Shown here: one piece after another, positions 46,011-57,421 of the stretch
Position numbering within the stretch: position 1 is the stretch's first letter
How the letters are laid out: each line of letters opens with the position of its first letter
From: Zeugodacus cucurbitae
Lineage: Eukaryota > Arthropoda > Insecta > Diptera > Tephritidae
Direction: 5' to 3'
Assembly (NCBI RefSeq): GCF_028554725.1
Contig: NC_071669.1
Location: forward strand, 2,433,501 to 2,497,500
Length of the DNA: 64,000 nt
Position numbers and translations under genes: made by a program
The notes under the pieces: model-generated
Told to the model about the DNA's origin: nothing
The model's input: the letters and a program-made list of their open reading frames with translations, nothing else
Databases searched by the model: none

Positions 46011-48907
46011 ACCGCGCCTCTCCTCCAGCGACTCCTTCCCGCCCAAACGTCCCAAATGAGACTAGTTACTTTTTATACAATTCTTCCCCTCAAAAAAATA
46101 CTACTCCGGTATGTACTCATAGTATAGATTACTCGTACGATTCTCTGCAGTGTTTGTACAAACAATTTCACTCTCACACATGCACAGAACGAAAGTTTTC
46201 CATTACAGTTTTAACATACTATTAGCACATAATAACTAATGGCACTATGTACATTGACGGAAAATTTCTGCACGCAACATTTCACGGTCACACATGCAAA
46301 TGTCCTTCCGTCGATTTGCCGCTGACCTTCTACCGTTTTCGCATATCCATTACACATATTAACACTATTAACCAACTAGTAAATAATCGGAATACTAACA
46401 TTTATATAACCCAACCGAGCACACAGCTTTAATGGGTTTTTCCTTGAAAGCTACATTGTCGCAACATCAGTAGCAGCACGAATAAGATTATAGCTAGAGA
46501 AAGGAAAAAGGGGAAAAAGAGTAAAATCAACGTTAGGATCTCAGCTACTGGCATGTATGTGGCACAGAAACTTCTGCAAATACCAGCGTATGTACTTTTC
46601 TTGGCTGCCATTAAAAAGTGCCTTCGCAGACACACACAAGCACACACTCACCAATGCAGAACCATTTGCGAGATTTACTTTGCATATACTTATCCGGAAT
46701 ATTTTGGCATTTCTTTCCCAATTTTTGCGAGTACCTTCTGCGTTTGCCAGCGACGCAGCGCTCTTTCATCAACTACTTATGCCTGGTACTTGTGCAAATT
46801 TGTCAGCTTCCGGCTCAAGTGGCTCACGCTATTTTATTTATCTTCGACGCTTCCACTCTTCATTACTTTCGACTTTCATTTATGCTATGCGGTGCTGTGT
46901 ACTGTTGTTTACTATGCACGCACTCACACACTCAGCAATAACAACGGTTTGAGTATTTGCTCAGCGCTCCCCCGCCCTTCACGGAGCACTTCTCGTAACT
47001 GCCATTAAAAGTTCATTTTCTGCGCAGCGCCTGCCGGAAGGGGAAGTGAAAACAATTATCTGCAGGAAGGTGTAACATAAATCCTTCAGCCATCAACATC
47101 AATGAGGTTGAACAACAACAACAGCAAGTACATATGAGCCGCAGCAAGTGTAGCGATTTGCAAATTCTTATTTCGGGGAAAATTCCGCTATGCCTGCCAT
47201 CTTATATCCGGTTGGCGTAAAGCAGCCTACTTCCTTATGTAGCATGTAGAGCTATTTTTATAGCAGCAGCAACGGATAAGACGTTTCTACGCCATCCATC
47301 AAGCATCTTCAACCTTTGTGGGCTCATCTCTTTTTAAGTGGCCTGAGTGCTTTCTGCCATAAGGAGCTACACTTGAGCAGCAATCCACCTTCTTTATCCG
47401 CAAAGCCGAAGCTGTGGTACGTTTGCCTTACTTCCACCTCTAATCTGCTCTGCTACCAAAGTATGTGTGTCGGCAAGTATCTGGTATTTAGGCTGAGCTC
47501 CTCCACAAATGAGTATTGAATGATTTTATGTGGTTATCCCAGTGAAAATGAGGCAGGAATGAGGTTCGACAGCTTCACCTCACTTTCGTCTCACCGACAT
47601 GAAATATTTATGCTAAGATAGGCTCCAAGCTTATCAATTGTTTTAGTTCAAAACCTAAACCAAATGTCTTTCAGAGCTCCTAGCGCTTTGTTGTAATCCA
47701 GGGTTGAGCAAACAAGCAAATAAAAAGCTTAAGCTAAACAAAAAGCTTTTCTGCTTTAATTTTTTTAATTTAAGCCTTTAAAGCGTTTAATTTAAAATTT
47801 TAAAGTGAAAGCTCTTACTTCGGAGAGAGGAAACAAGGCGTGTCTGTTAACTGTTTTAAAATAACTTTAAATTGTTCGCAATAAGGTATCATTGAAAAAA
47901 TATAATTCGAATCTCACGAAGTTATAAAACTTTCATTGACGTGAAAGCTCGAATAGAGCTTTCATTATTTTAAAAAATTGCTCCAGAAAAATTATGAGCC
48001 CAACTAAAGATTTTTTCTCACAAGTAAAATCCAAAATTTGATTAGAAAAACTGCTACCTGACACATTACTCCATTCAATTCCAATTGTTACTTTGTTTCT
48101 TTGCGTCGTAATCAGAAGACAATTACAGCGCTTTCTGCTTGCTTAACGCTTCTCAATTATCTCGCATTGTCAGTGTGACACTTTTGTTTGACAGCAAATA
48201 TTGTATGCAGCAACCCTGCTAAGGTTCTTTGCAATTTCACACCAATTTCTTAACATAATGCACACATAGGGTCTCTTGACAGATCAGCAATGATTGATTT
48301 TTTGTTTTCACTTCACTTGCATTTCAATACAAAAGCGTAAATAAGAAGAAAGACGAAAGAAGGAAGGAGCTGTGCACAAAACAGTGCATTTCATGTTCAG
48401 ACATGTAAGGGTCGTGATTTTCTATGCCAGTTGACGAATAATTAATGGAATGTGGTTAACTGCTGTGAAAGTGTATTAAAGTAACTCATTGTGTATAACT
48501 TTACAGGCATGAAATAGCAGTAATTTCGCATGAAAGAAGTAAATATATAATTTTTCTGTATTGAACATGACAACGGACTATGCTTCAAGACTAAAACAAC
48601 TTTAAGCATTCGGAAAATCAGTATAAAATAAGAGAGTTTTAGGCTCAACATCTTCTTATCGTCCTTCAATGCAACATCTGTTAGCTTAAGTGAGCTCCAG
48701 ACGTCAGAAAGAGATATTCCCAGCTTTCATTGTTCTTTGTTAGATCCCGTATATTAACGAGGTGTTTTCAAATTACGAGGACTCGAGTCAATTTTATTTG
48801 ATTTTTACAAATTGAAAAATACCTTAACTTCGGGGGTCTATTACTGAGTAATATACCTGAAAATCTGAAGCATTTTTTATTTATTTATATGCTGTATGGA
48901 ACTGCTT
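46011..48907. other. Unique DNA
   Basis: No gene or repeat family is supported. The frames 46553-47008, 46557-46952 and 46618-46941 overlap in three frames of the same strand, which argues against any of them. AAGCTTTT-rich sequence lies at 47700-47830. Confidence 0.45.
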
Positions 48908-49893
48908 ATACTACGTTCGGACCGACATTGAAAACATCATGAAAACACAATTTGTGGATTGTGGAACCAAAGTCGTTCTGACCGACATTAAGTGTTTTCC
49001 ATGCGTTTTCACTGAGAGTTCATAAATTAATTTGTTTGTTTAAATTTTTAGCAACGAGAATAGTATGTTTTAGAATCTTTAATATTTGCTTATAATTACT
49101 ATTAATGATGTTTTATAGAATCACGACAACAAAATTTTAATAATGCAGGTATTGCTTTGAAAAGCTGGATAAATATCTTGCGCAACGTTGATTCTCTAAG
49201 AGAATTGATCGAGACCCTTACTACCCAGCACCTTGGCCTGCCAAAATGATAGAAGAGTTGAACAAAGAACATTTAATCCTATTAAGTATAATAAAGGAGC
49301 TTGTGACATCGATGAAATCATGTTGGACAAAAGTTTGTATAAGTTCCTACTGATGCAAAAGTTTTCAATTAAATATCATTAATTCCAGCAAAAAAAAAAA
49401 TAATTTTTGGGAACACGATTGCCAACGAAATGGATCTGTGTTTTTTAAATAAACACATTTCGTGCATTTATTAAATTAAGCGACATCCTTCGGCCTCTAC
49501 AAATTAATTAAATTCGGCCGCTGTGATTTACACACCTTATTGCTCCAACTCCACTGCCATTTCCCCTAAAAAGTGGCTATTTTTTCTGTAGCGCTTCCTA
49601 CCTCTCACCCAACGAATTTTTTTTTGTACTTTTGATTTTTCTCCATTCTTTTGAAAAGGTAAGCAAATATTAACTGACAATTTGCGGATGGCAAAGTATG
49701 TCTTCCAATTATATCGACTAAATTATAGCAGGCATCGATTATAATGAGTGGTATATAAGGTTTCAAGTAGTTTTCAGCGAAAACTGTGATTTCGTTTGAC
49801 AGATTTTGTGGACATGGATGAAAACAAAAGTTTTAGAACGAAAACCCATTTTCGATACGAAAACACGATTTCAATGTCGATCTGAACACAGTA
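48908..49893. mobile_element. Candidate DNA transposon with inverted ends, 986 bp, class uncertain
   Basis: The left end ATACTACGTTCGGACCGACA then TTGAAA, and the reverse complement of the right end ATACTGTGTTCAGATCGACA then TTGAAA, agree at 22 of 26 positions. A further internal copy of the left motif (GTTCTGACCGACATTAAGTG) lies at about 48970-48990. The interior contains a short readable stretch (NAGIALKSWINILRNVDSLR, 49140-49200) but no recognised transposase motif. Target-site duplication could not be fixed by eye. Confidence 0.6.
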
Positions 49894-51498
49894 TTGCCGA
49901 ACAAATTCAAAATGAACCACATCATGAATTTTTGAAAATATATATAATAATTTCTAACTGGAGTTTGAGGTTATATGGCCTAAGGACTAAACCAATAATT
50001 AGCCAAATTAACACATAAACATATGTAAATATGTATGAAAATGTAGAAATATTTACACATAAAATAACAACAACATTAAGGATATATGTACAAAGTTAAA
50101 TACATGAGTTACTCCTGAACTCTCTTCATGTTTCATTGTATTTAATTTCAGAACATGGAATTTGTTACATTTAGCTGCTGGCTATTTAATTTAAATTTTA
50201 ACAAACACAACACCAACAAACACACCAACATAATTTTGCAGATGTTAAACAGCGAACTACAACCCACATAGCATATATATAACGGTGTATTAGCTAGCAA
50301 ATTACAACACATAACCTAACAAATGAGCTGGTTTGTTGCCTTTTTTTACAATTTTATCCATATTTAATGAGTGTGTGTGTGCTGTGTTTATTAGGGTTCA
50401 TTGCAAAACTTCATGGCGTAACTTTTTGATGTACAGTTAATTTTAGCTAGCCAGCCACACTTCACTTGTGCATTGCTGTTCACTTTTTTTCTCAAATTTT
50501 TTTTTTTTTTGGAAATTTTATATTCACTTTATTTTCGCATAAAATTAATGCAACCCAAACCACATGAAAAACGATTTTTTTTTTATTTTCTGACTGTCGC
50601 TTGATCCATCCGCCATTTCCTCTACGCCATTCAACCATTTCGTGTTTTATTACTTTCCGAGTTTTTACTCTCCCAGAAACTGTAAATTTGCGCAAATTAG
50701 TTTTTAATAGAAATTTGCATATGTGCACACACACACACACACACTGAACTCAGCTCTATCCTTCTGTGTTTGAGTGTGTGTGTTGTCATATGAGTTTTAT
50801 GGTAATGGCGTAAATTTAAAATGCGGCTGTCAGTTAATGAAAAGACAAACTTTAATAAGCAAAAACCGAAAAAGCGCAGAAAAAGCACACACACACACTG
50901 CCAAATTTATGTGGAAAAATTCAACAACTGTCAGAAATGAAAAAGTTAAAATGTTGTCAGTGAAACTAATTAGTATAACCACAATTTGATACTTCTGCTT
51001 CGCTTCTTGTAACTCCGGGCTGTACAAGCGCATAGTCGTGCGTTGACGAGTTGAATGGAATTTGGCTAATTATGGAAATTAATTTGTGAAAAATTACATT
51101 TGAGTGTGTCTATCAAAAAGTCTTTTGTGTTCATTTCAATGTTTTATGATAATTACATAAATTGAAATTTGAATAGAACGGTAATAGAACTGAATATATT
51201 ATTTCCGTTATTCCATTAAATACTGAGCCGAATAAAATACTATAAATAGTTATAGAAAAAAATTATTAATATTTTTAGCTGAAATGTTATGACTTGAGGG
51301 AATTTCGAATCACTAAACGAAAAGATATCACAGTGGGAACTCTATTATTTAAAGTGAAAAACATCACTAAGGGAGATCAATAAATAGTGCTTTTTGGAGG
51401 TCAAAACTAACTATAGATGAGCTGAGACTTTTGTGTCGAAGAAATATAAGTTTCGACCTAAAGATCCTACAAGTGATGACACGAAAATTCTCAAATCC
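49894..51498. other. Unique DNA
   Basis: AT-rich, with a (CA)n tract at 50725-50744 and T runs (50497-50510). No gene is supported. Confidence 0.5.
50725..50744. repeat. (CA)n microsatellite
   Basis: About ten CA units. Confidence 0.88.
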
Positions 51499-52577
51499 TT
51501 AAGGAGCTATACCAGTGTGACATTTTCAAAAAATCGATTTTTTTATGTTTTGCTTATTCGATAGTTTATACTTTCAGAAATATCCTGTGAAAGCGGCAAG
51601 GTCGTATCTTGCATAGTTTTTGAATGGCAGCGTTCTAAAGAACGTCCTGTCGCAGGCATAAGCCCCTTATTCGAAACTTTAACGCGTTTCTCTCGAAACG
51701 ACATTTTTCAAAATTTCTGACGTCATAACTCAACGACAAATTGACCGACCGACTTTAAATTTAAACTGAGTATTCTTGAATATATTAGGTCTACAACTTT
51801 GATTCCGCCGTCGTTTTTTTTTTGTAAATTGAAATTTTTTGTATAAAAACGGTTGCAAATGTCGATGAGCCTCAGCCGCACTTTTCTTGGAATTAAAAAA
51901 GAAAAGCTAAATGTCCCGCAAATGTCGAGAATTCGGCTCAAAAAGTGACATTTTCAGTTGAGAATAAGTTTGGGATGCAAACAGATCTCTACAAATATTT
52001 TGTTGGGTTAATGTTGACACAAATATCCAAGATCGATATAAAACGATTTAATCGATTTAATCGACCAGTGCTTGACCCTAGAGACATCTATTGGAAAACG
52101 GCGAAAGCAAAGTTGTAGACCAACATTTACTATACAATGATCTATGTCTACATCCGCTTTTTGATTTGTTGAAAATTGTCAATTTGGCATTACAAAAAGA
52201 CCATTTTTAACCTAAAAAACACGACATTTTTTCAGAATTACGCCATATTGTTAATTTTTAATATTTTTCAAAATAATCGTAGGTCATCGTATACGAAATA
52301 TCTTCAACTTTAATACCCTTTTAGATTTTTTGTTTCAGCTACTCATTCGGCCGGAATCATGTCAGCAGTTGAGGAACTTTTTCTTTTTGGTGCCTCCCAA
52401 GACAGCACATAACTCCGTTATTTTTTAATATTTTTGTAAAAAAAGCTTAAAATATAGCTGAAAAGTACCTTATTATGTCCAAAAAAAAACTTTGAAACGT
52501 TCGATCAAGTACTTTCTTAAAAAAATAATTCACGAAAAGCCTAATTTTGTATGTGTTAAACTGGTATAGTCCCTTAA
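51499..52577. mobile_element. Non-autonomous repeat family T, complete copy with nested insertion
   Basis: The left end TTAAGGAGCTATACCAGTGT and the reverse complement of the right end (TTAAGGGACTATACCAGTTT) are terminal inverted repeats of about 18 bp. The body matches 13478-14127. A family 2 mariner derivative (51785-52123) sits inside. Without it the element is about 740 bp. It has no coding sequence, so it relies on a transposase made elsewhere. The class is unknown. Confidence 0.82.
51785..52123 (-). mobile_element. Mariner-derived repeat family 2, nested copy
   Basis: Ends TTAGGTCTACAACTTTGATT and GCAAAGTTGTAGACCAA. The body is the reverse complement of 21974-22301, including the transposase start codon region and the AATCGATTTAATCGA motif. 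Compared with 13478-14127, the host family T sequence is interrupted right after CTGAGTATTCTT.AATATAT. Confidence 0.87.
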
Positions 52578-54230
52578 GATCTCTCAAATAGCATGTGAGA
52601 TAGTATGGAACGTATAGGTAAAGTGTTTTTACCAATATGAGAAAAGATCTGGACTTCAAATTTGATAGCTAATCCTATTTCACAGCCTAAGACTAATTTA
52701 CATTTCACATGCGAGACTTTAAAAGTATTAACTTCAGTATCTCCTTCATACAAACTATAGTTTTGCCGCCAATAATGCATGCTCCCAAGTGAGAACGTAC
52801 AACTTACGAAAGAAACCTGGAATTCGAATGAAAACCTTGCACTACGAGGCTCAGGTTAAATCAATTACATTGACCGCTGTTACATTCATGAATGGAAAAC
52901 CCATTGCATTAATTACAAATCAATCAGAGAAATCGAGTCGTCAACACAAAAAAGTGAATTTCACACTCATTCCACAATTGGAGCGCTAATTAAAAGGTAA
53001 CAAACTAAAGGCAGGCGCATAAAAAAGGCGAAAGACGTAAATGTTTGTGCCCAAAGGAACTGATTGAATTTTTTATTTCTCCAGGCAACTAATGAAGAAT
53101 CCAACAGCAAATTGTGAGCAATTTCTCAAGAGGCAAAGGGCCAGAGACAGACCGAGCGAGTAATGAAGAAATTCGCCATAATTGGATGCACAGATGGCCG
53201 ATACGAAGCGATGTGCGCTAGATAGATGACTTCAACACAAAGGCGGCCTACTGTCGTACATGAAAGGCCAAATTTGTGAGCGACTGCAAAAGGATGTGGA
53301 CTGAGGATGATTGAATGCGGCAAAGGCTTATAAATAAAGATTGGGGCGGCGGCTGAGGCAGAGCATTCCACAGCATTGACAAAGGTGTGCGCTGCGCTAT
53401 TTCGTTTGGAGCAGCGCAATAATAATAACACACATAAAAATGGAAATGAAAATGAAAAGAGTTGCAATTTGTTATTTGTGTAGCGACGCTTTGATGGATG
53501 AGTCGAACGGCTTAAACGGGTGAGTAACAGCAAAACCACTTTGAATGCGACGTGCTCTTGGCTGCAAATGCTGAATGAAAAGGGTTGTTGCCATGCGAAT
53601 AGCTGCTAGATAACCAAATGGGTGTGTGTGTGTTTGTGAATACTGCTAACTGCATTCGAGGCACACACAAAGCAAAGAAAAAGTATGAAAAATGGAAATT
53701 GAAAGTATTCCAGATAGCTGTTGGTATATGGATGAAAAATGAAGCAGGTTGAGGTTGACACAGCGCTGCGAATACAAACTGAGTGAAAGATGAAATATGA
53801 GCGAATTGTATGTCTGAAGAACTGCCGGATTTTTCATTCTACGCTTAAATTTTTGTATGCGGAAAAGTAACCAGGGTTGATGCGAGGGTTGATGTATAGA
53901 AATAAAATTTCTAAGAGGTTTAATAAAGCTGTATTTTGGCACAATAATGGATTAAAGGTTTTGTGATTTTTTTTTTGATATTTCATTTGCATGGAGTTAG
54001 GTTTTTCAGGTTAAGTACTTTCTAAAGAAAAACTCTTTTTACATAGTAAAGACTTGATAATTCAATGAGTTCCACATCATTTCTTAAATCACGCAAGCGG
54101 AATGTTTCCATATAAATTAGCTTTCTAGAAATCGAATAAAAGACCCATTATGCAAAATAAAATATTTAAAATCAGTGAGAGTAAAGATCAGAATTTTTTC
54201 GGTTTTTAGAGAGTTGGGAGAAAAACAAGA
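52578..54230. other. Unique DNA
   Basis: No gene or repeat family is recognised. The minus-strand frame 53126-53539 (137 codons) starts in Leu/Ser/Phe-rich sequence and overlaps a second open frame, so it is not called. Confidence 0.45.
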
Positions 54231-55100
54231 AAAAACGTTAACTTCCGCTGTACCGAAGCTAATATACCCTTCACAGGTGCAATTCTTTTAGTAACTATGT
54301 GTTTAAGCAAATCTAAAGACGTAAGAAAAAGTAAGCAAAAAAAAAGAAAACATTTTACTAACTATTATTAGACGGGTAGAAACATTAAGGTTATATAGTT
54401 AACCGATCTGAACAATTTCTTCGGAGATTATATTATTACCTTAAGCAGTAATCCATGTCAAATTTCGTAAAGATACCACGTCAAATGCGAAAATTTTCCA
54501 AACAAGCCATTGATTCCGATCGTTCGGTTTGTATGGCAGCTATATGCTATAGTGAACCGATCTGAACAATTTTTTCGGAGATTAAATTATTTCTATGAAC
54601 AATAACTCACACCGCATTTCGTGAAGATATGCAGTAAAATGCGGAAGTTTTCCATACAAGCCCTTGATTCGGATCGTTCAGTTTGTATGGCAGCTATATG
54701 CTATAGTGAACCGATCTGAACAATTTTTTCGGAGATTAAATTACTTCTAAGAGCAATAACTCACACCAAATTTCGTGAAGATATGTAGTAAAATGCGGAA
54801 GTTTTCCATACAAGCCCTTGATTCCGATCGTCATTTTGTATGGCAGCTATATGATATAGTGGTCCGATATCGGCAATTCTGACAAATGAGCAACTTCTTG
54901 AAGAGAAAATAACATTTGCAAAATTTCAAAACGATATCCTCAAAACTGAAGGACTATAGACAGACAGACGGATATAGCTAAATCGACTCAGTTCAACATA
55001 CTGATCATTTATATATATACTTTATAGGGCCTCCGACGCTTCCTTCTGGGTGTTACAAACTTCGTGACAAACTTAATATACCCTGTTCAGGGTATAAATA
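54231..55100 (+). mobile_element. DINE/Helentron-like repeat of a second subfamily with internal tandem repeats
   Basis: The left end contains GTTAACTTCCGCTGTACCGA then AGCTAATATACCCTTCAC. The right part contains ATAGACAGACAGACGGATAT, GATCATTTATATATATACTT, GGGTGTTACAAACTTCGTGA and TATACCCTGTTCAGGGTATA, whose CCCTG..CAGGG inverted end recalls DINE-type termini. The middle holds 154-bp tandem repeats. No coding capacity is seen. Confidence 0.65.
54401..54862 (+). repeat. 154-bp tandem repeat, three units
   Basis: AACCGATCTGAACAATTT begins units at 54401, 54555 and 54709, exactly 154 bp apart each time. Each unit includes TTCGGAGATTA, CG(T/G)AAGATA, TTTTCCA.ACAAGCC.TTGA and TGTATGGCAGCTATATG. 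The third unit ends in diverged sequence (GTGGTCCGATATCGGC). Confidence 0.92.
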
Positions 55101-56465
55101 AAGTGGGACCTACTAAAATGTAACCCAAGTGGTACAGCAAAGTGTCTAAATAAAGTAAATAATATAACGAACACAATAAAAAATTCTAGCATTTATAAAA
55201 AATGTAAAATTTAAGGTAAAATTCCGTAAATTTTATTATCCCTATTAGACACAGAAAAAACGTCTCGCTAACGCAGTTTTTCTTTTCGTTTTCCAACAAG
55301 TTTCGCCCTATTTACCTTTGTTGTTAGTGTAGGTGTGTGAACGCGTTGAAATTGACAGCTGTCAGTCGAATGGCATGGCTTAATGTGTCGCAGTTGTGTC
55401 AAAATGTGCAGAGTTAAACAAAAAATGGCAGCCGAGGTAGTCTGCACATTCAGCCTCACATCCTCGGAGCCTCGTTCAACCGGTCGTCTGCCAGTGCAAT
55501 TGTCTGTGTTTTCACTGGCCCTGGCACCGGTCGTTGCATTTATTTTTATTGCCGTTTGCAATGATTAATTTTTTTCACAATTGTCTGCCATAATCACATT
55601 GTCACACTAAAGCTGCACTGCCATGGAAAAAAAAGCCATCGGGAAGATCATAAAAAGTCGCTCGTAAAATGCAGCATTTTTCACACATTTCGCAAATTTG
55701 TGTGTGAGTTTTCGCCGCACAAAAACGAGGTGCGTAGAAAAACGTTCGTATTTCTTCCATACACTGTCTGTGCGTTGTACAGTAAATGCCGGAAGAGCGC
55801 GCGCATCCTTAAATGGGCTCCACCGCACCCAAAGCGGTTTGGGTGATTTTTTCCATGTGGAATTGCGCCTAAAAGTTTTAAATATCAGTCACATTGATGC
55901 GCGAAATGTTTTAAAGTGGGATCACACTGAGATTATTAACAGAGTTCGTGATTTCGGCAATTTGTATGACATCAATCGCTGTCTGTTTATGGGTGAAAAT
56001 CATTTATATGGACGACGAAGTTCCGCTTGTCGGATAAAGTATTTTCTTCTTTTTATTTGACAATCGCTAAGGAGGTCTGAGGTATGCTTTTATAGAGTTC
56101 GTAGTCGAGATCTGTTGATGGCTTAATGATATCTGGAATTTGTTTAGATAAAAGTAGATTTTAATGGACAAACAGAGAAGTCCACTGACTCATGTATTAA
56201 ATCACAATGAAGATTCGGTTCAATTCTCTTTATAAATAGTTAGCGGCGATTTCTGAACTCAATATCTGGAGATCACGCACAATGTAAGCGTATTAAAGGC
56301 TACCTTTAAACTAGAATATAATGAAACGAAGTCAGTAACCTATACCGATGGTACTAACCATCAAAGCACCACACTCCTGCCATAAATTTGTTGTCAGTGC
56401 TGTGCTGATTTGTTTTCAAAAACTACTTTCAATTAAGCACACCCAAGGAAGCTGAGCTGAGCTGA
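55101..56465. other. Unique DNA
   Basis: No supported gene. The plus frame 55698-56060 (120 codons) is fairly balanced in composition but has no recognisable motif, no splice evidence and a competing frame on the minus strand. The palindromic CTGAGCTGAGCTGAG triplet lies at the right edge (56452-56466). Confidence 0.4.
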
Positions 56466-57421
56466 GCAAATATCTACCTTCCGCCTTTTTTTCTTTTGAA
56501 TTTCGTGGCAATGTATAAAGCGCTACAGCGCTCCTATCTGGCAATACTATACATCTTTGAAAGGTCTTGGCATAACCTACGAAACGACGCTATGCATGAT
56601 GAGCTTGGATATTGCGTTCTACAATTATAGACGTGTAAACATGGAGTTCACCAACGCCAGAATTCGCGCTATTTGAAAGTTTTCCTTCGGTAAAGGCAAA
56701 TCCGCTAGAGAAACGTTCCGTGAGATTAATGGTGTTTTGGGGAATGGTACTCTATCACTTCGAACTGCGGAGGAAAGGTTTCGACGATTCAGAGCGGGTG
56801 AAAACGACACCATGGATAAGCCAGCCGGCGAAAGACCTGTGACGACGAATACCGATGAAATCATGGAAAACATCGAGTTAGACCGGCATGTGGCATCTCA
56901 TGACGTCGCCCAGGAGATGGGACTTAGTCACCAAACCATTTTAAACCTTCTGCAGAAGGCTGGATACAGAAAAAAGACTGGATGTTTAGGTGCCGCATGA
57001 TTGGACGAAAAAAAAACTTCTGGCCTGCGATATGCTGCTGAAACGGAACGAACTCGACCCATTTTTGAAGCGGAAGGTGACTGGCGACGAAAAATGGAAC
57101 ACATATGACAATATCAAGCGAAAACGGTCGTGGTCGAAGGCCAGTGAATCGTCCCAAACAGTGGCCAAGAGCCGATATTGACTGCTGGGAAGTTTTTGCT
57201 GTGTGTTTGGTGGGATTTGAAGGGAATCATCCACAAAGAGCTGCTCCCAGACGCTATGGCCAGACGCTTAATTCTGCCATCTACTGCGAACAACTGGACC
57301 GCTAGAAGCAGGCGAGCGAAAAGAGGCGTCCAGAATTGGCCAAAAGGAAGGGTATAGTGTTCCACCAGAACAACGCCAGACTACACACTTCGTTGAAGAA
57401 GGGTGATATTTGCCAACCTAA
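56466..57421 (+). mobile_element. Mariner family 1, copy C (left end lost, 3' internal deletion)
   Basis: Family 1 sequence starts inside the left terminal repeat (GCAAATATCTACCTTCCGCC), directly after a GAGCT triple repeat that has replaced TTAGGTTG. The right end (GATATTTGCCAACCTAA, ending 57421 and followed by TA) is intact. About 280 bp between ACACTTCGTTGA and AGAAGGGTGATATT are missing, removing the third catalytic Asp and the C-terminus. Confidence 0.92.
56640..57400 (+). pseudogene. Mariner transposase in copy C, broken
   Basis: ATG at 56640 reads MEFTNARIRAI, TGA, KFSFGKGKSARETFREINGV, then LGNGTLSLRTAEERFRRFRA, GENDTMDKPAGERPVTTNTD and EIMENIELDRHVASHDVAQE to about 57000, where a frameshift and a loss (linker before LACDMLLKRNELDPFLKR) occur. 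VTGDEKWNTYDNIKRKRSWS carries the first Asp (with Asn in place of the usual Ile), and later pieces (LNSAIYCEQLD, VFHQNNARLHTSL) show the second catalytic Asp changed to Asn. The N-terminal half is the best preserved of the family here. Confidence 0.9.

Noticed and set aside
45830..46225. 131-codon plus-strand ORF
   Set aside because: Its first part is antisense to the RNase H relic, which explains its balanced composition. The rest ends in simple sequence and has no family motif.
46553..47008. 151-codon ORF plus two others in different frames of the same strand
   Set aside because: Three frames open together indicate few stop codons by composition (C/T-rich sequence), not coding selection.
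53126..53539. 137-codon minus ORF
   Set aside because: Rich in Leu/Ser/Phe and overlapping another open frame; no family resemblance.
55698..56060. 120-codon plus ORF with balanced composition
   Set aside because: No recognisable motif or splice evidence. An opposing frame and lack of upstream leader features leave it unsupported.
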